DNA from: [Clostridium] asparagiforme DSM 15981
Lineage (GTDB): Bacteria > Bacillota > Clostridia > Lachnospirales > Lachnospiraceae
Direction of reading: 5' to 3'
NCBI GenBank assembly: GCA_025149125.1
Contig: CP102272.1
Coordinates: 6,076,001-6,140,000, forward strand
DNA length: 64,000 nt
In this document: one piece after another, positions 62,038-64,000 of the stretch
Position numbering within the stretch: position 1 is the first letter of the stretch
How the letters are laid out: each line of letters begins with the position of its first letter
Notes under the pieces: model-generated
Told to the model about the DNA's origin: nothing
Seen by the model: only the letters and a program-made list of their open reading frames with translations
The model's database searches: none
Position numbers and translations under genes: made by a program

Positions 62038-63159
62038 TTACCAGCCCGCTTTCTCCAGCTCTGTCGCTGCATTGTCAACTGTGAAGAAACGGTCGTTGGC
62101 CCAGATCAGTCCGTCCACTTCCATGCCCTGTTCCAGAGCCGCCACTACCTGAAGCGCCTGCGGCCCAAGGAGCGGTGAGCACTCGGAGCAAGCCGCCACT
62201 CTGCCGTCAATGATTTCCTGAAGCATTGCCGAGCTGCCGTCGCCGATGGACAGCACGTCGATGTCCTCGCCGGGTACCAGGCCCATACCGTCGATAGCCT
62301 GCAGCGCGCCGAAGGTCATCTCGTCGGAGTGCGTTACCACCACGTCGATCTCGTCGCCGTAAGCCTGGATCAAATTCTCCATACAAACCTGAGCCTCGGA
62401 ACGCATGTTGTTGCCTACCTGGGACTCCAGAAGCACGATGTTGTCGTGTCCCTTGATGGTGGCCATGAAGCCCTTGGAGCGGTCCATAGCGGTGGTGGAG
62501 CCGGGCGCGCCGAAAATCTCAACCACGTTGCACTTGTCAGGATAATTCTGAATCACCCAGTCGGCGCACCACTTGCCCTCAGCCTCGGCGTTGGAACGGA
62601 TGGCGGTCACATAATCCTCGCCCGGGGTGCCGTTGGCGGAGCGGTCCAGAAGGATCACCGGCACTCCTGCGGCCTTTGCAGCTTCCAGGGCCGGAACCAG
62701 ACCTTCCTCCTCCTTGGGCGGCAGCAGCAGATAGTCGATATCCTGCGCCAGCAGGTCGTTTACGTTGGAAATCTGGGTCGCGGTGTCGTTCTTGGCCTCG
62801 TTCCACACTACCTCGAATCCGGCGCCCTCAAATGCCTCCAGCACGCTGTTGGTCTCGGCGATACGGAACGCGTTGGTGTAGTGCATCTGCGCAAGACCCA
62901 CCTTCTTACCCTTGCCGAAATCCTTGGGAAGCCCCTCTAACGCCGCGCTCAAATCCACGGATTGCGCGATGGTCTCCGCTGCGGCTGCGCTGGTCTCCGC
63001 CTTGGACTCTTCCTTGGTTTCCTCCGCCTTCGTCTCAGCCTCGGTGGCTGCGGTGGTGGCGGGTGCTGCGGTGGTCGGCGCTTCCTTGGCTCCTCCCGAA
63101 CATCCGGCCAGGGATGCAACCATTCCGATTGCGATTAAATAAGCGTAAAATTTCTTCAT
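62038..63159 (-). CDS. Sugar ABC transporter substrate-binding lipoprotein (RbsB-like)
   Basis: The 373-residue lipoprotein has signal MKKFYAYLIAIGMVASLAGC (lipobox Cys at 20), an Ala/Glu/Thr-rich linker (about 25-65) and a Peripla_BP_4 domain: KKVGLAQMHYTNAFRIAETN, LAQDIDYLLLPPKEEEGLVPAL, PVILLDRSANGTPGEDY, EIFGAPGSTTAMDRSKGF and VVTHSDEMTFGALQAID. Ligand identity is not predictable. It is the promoter-proximal gene of the importer operon, with AGGAGGAGGGTAC before the ATG and a strong palindrome at its transcription start. Confidence 0.93.
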   Translation of the reverse strand: MKKFYAYLIAIGMVASLAGCSGGAKEAPTTAAPATTAATEAETKAEETKEESKAETSAAAAETIAQSVDLSAALEGLPKDFGKGKKVGLAQMHYTNAFRIAETNSVLEAFEGAGFEVVWNEAKNDTATQISNVNDLLAQDIDYLLLPPKEEEGLVPALEAAKAAGVPVILLDRSANGTPGEDYVTAIRSNAEAEGKWCADWVIQNYPDKCNVVEIFGAPGSTTAMDRSKGFMATIKGHDNIVLLESQVGNNMRSEAQVCMENLIQAYGDEIDVVVTHSDEMTFGALQAIDGMGLVPGEDIDVLSIGDGSSAMLQEIIDGRVAACSECSPLLGPQALQVVAALEQGMEVDGLIWANDRFFTVDNAATELEKAGW

Positions 63160-63190
63160 GTACCCTCCTCCTAATGTGTTTCATCACATT

Positions 63191-63239
63191 TGATATATTT
63201 GTATAAATGAAATATATCATTGTATTTTTGCAGAGTCAA
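63191..63239 (-). promoter_or_regulatory. Promoter of the importer operon with palindromic operator
   Basis: On the minus strand TTGACT (63234-63239) and TATATT (63211-63216) are separated by 17 bp. Perfect 10-bp inverted arms TGATATATTT (63191-63200) and AAATATATCA (63210-63219), 9 bp apart, cover the -10 and start site. Confidence 0.75.
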
Positions 63240-63496
63240 CAACATTATCTTCGATTTATAGAATATATTCGACTTTTCTACTATATCCACAATTAATCCC
63301 CCCTCTTTTTATTCAATATTGCCTAAATTTTGTGTGATTTTTGTTATGGTTTTATCAATAATATGTAATTTTCGTCTTGTTTTTAACAATGTCCCCCCAG
63401 GGATTGGGCGACGGGTGTTTTAAAAACTGATATGTTTCAGTGGAGATGATATTTTTATAAAATGCGGTTGATTTGATGGAAAGCGGGAATTCAGGT
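63240..63496. other. AT-rich intergenic stretch
   Basis: The divergent region between the importer operon and the last gene. I see no gene, RNA or clear repeat, only AT-rich sequence. Confidence 0.5.
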
Positions 63497-63525
63497 TTGA
63501 CGGGATGTCCACTTAGCGGTATACT
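63497..63525 (+). promoter_or_regulatory. Promoter of the last (partial) gene
   Basis: TTGACG (63497-63502) and TATACT (63520-63525) are separated by 17 bp, 44 bp before the ATG. Confidence 0.75.
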
Positions 63526-63568
63526 GAATACAACATAATTTACCATATTATACAAGGGGGACTTTAAG

Positions 63569-64000
63569 ATGAAAAAAACTTTCATGACTGCGATTCTGGC
63601 AGGGCTTATGGCCGTATCCATGAGCATGACGGCCTTTGCAGGACAGTGGCAGCAGGATGCAAAGGGCTGGTGGTATCAGAACGACGACGGGACCTATTTG
63701 AAGGACGGCTGGAAATGGGTGGACGGGAAGTGCTACTATTTCACCTCCGACGGTTACTGCCTGACCGGAACCCAGACGCCCGACGGATACACCGTGGACG
63801 CCAGCGGGGCCTGGATCGTGGACGGCGTCGTGCAGACGCAGGGCGGTGAAGCGGCTGCGGCAGGACAGAATACTGTAACAGTAGGCTCTTTGACGTTTGC
63901 GATTCCTGAGGGATTTCCCGAGTATTCAGAAGACGAGAGCTGCATTTATCTGGCCAACTCAGATTCCACCACGATAATTGGATTAGCTTCTGAAAGTACG
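63569..64000 (+). CDS. Secreted wall-binding-module protein (3' end beyond the window)
   Basis: The open frame starts at ATG 63569 (AAGGGGGACTTTAAG upstream) and runs without a stop to the window end, 144 codons visible. The signal peptide ends TAFAG (about residue 26). The aromatic wall-binding module follows (KGWWYQNDDGTYLKDGWKWV, GKCYYFTSDGYCLTGT, then TPDGYTVDASGAW and VDGVVQT), nearly the same as that in the 49573 gene. After a Gly/Ala linker a new domain begins (NTVTVGSLTFAIPEGFPEYS), of a type seen in small secreted Lachnospiraceae proteins. It has its own promoter and is divergent from the sugar importer. Confidence 0.85.
   Translation, partial: MKKTFMTAILAGLMAVSMSMTAFAGQWQQDAKGWWYQNDDGTYLKDGWKWVDGKCYYFTSDGYCLTGTQTPDGYTVDASGAWIVDGVVQTQGGEAAAAGQNTVTVGSLTFAIPEGFPEYSEDESCIYLANSDSTTIIGLASEST

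Overview
The window is low-to-mid GC Firmicute chromosome. The 5' part of a 16S rRNA gene at the left edge has the sequence character of a Lachnospiraceae (Clostridium cluster XIVa, Enterocloster-like) species. Sporulation genes (spmA, spmB), a large Clostridia-type SRP RNA, an LPXTG surface protein and choline-binding-type wall modules agree with a spore-forming gut anaerobe.

Layout. 1-1250: 16S rRNA (minus strand) with three tandem sigma-A-type promoters. 1287-11692: a minus-strand housekeeping block containing tadA, an RmlD-like reductase, the SRP RNA, a phosphofructokinase, dnaX, ybaB, recR, a large repeat-rich TPR-like protein, a HAD phosphatase and a CvpA-family protein. 11895-19700: an NrdG-like activase, a Pro/Gln-repeat protein with a DUF6128-like C-terminus, nagB, a YARHG lipoprotein, and a GerMN-like lipoprotein behind a MarR/FabT-like regulator. 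19793-22549: a two-gene operon that looks like murD2-murL, the alternative route for putting D-Glu into peptidoglycan. 22727-25012: a GntR regulator, a truncated carboxylesterase and spmB. 25253-38356: one 4367-residue LPXTG-anchored protein built of many SpaA/Cna-B-like modules. 38562-44166: an ornithine-cyclodeaminase-type gene with cysK, a lipoprotein, an NSS transporter, spmA (about 18 kb away from spmB) and an unrecognised gene. 44395-50328: an island of cell-wall-binding-repeat proteins surrounding a single polypeptide that joins an ECF sigma factor to a transmembrane segment and a large extracytoplasmic region, plus an XRE regulator and small-ORF pair with palindromic operators. 50538-52141: a YitT membrane protein and a MerR regulator. 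52282-63159: a sugar uptake and catabolism cluster. 63569-end: the start of another wall-binding-repeat protein.

How genes work together. The sugar cluster has a ribose/allose-type ABC importer (binding protein, ATPase, two permeases), a DgoK-family kinase, an RpiB-like isomerase, an AlsE-like epimerase, an SDR, a LarA-like nickel racemase/epimerase homologue, a D-2-hydroxyacid dehydrogenase and a GntR regulator. The core resembles the E. coli D-allose operon, with added sugar-acid chemistry. The most unusual item is the membrane-tethered sigma-factor fusion, which lies among proteins sharing similar wall-binding repeats and may sense the envelope directly.
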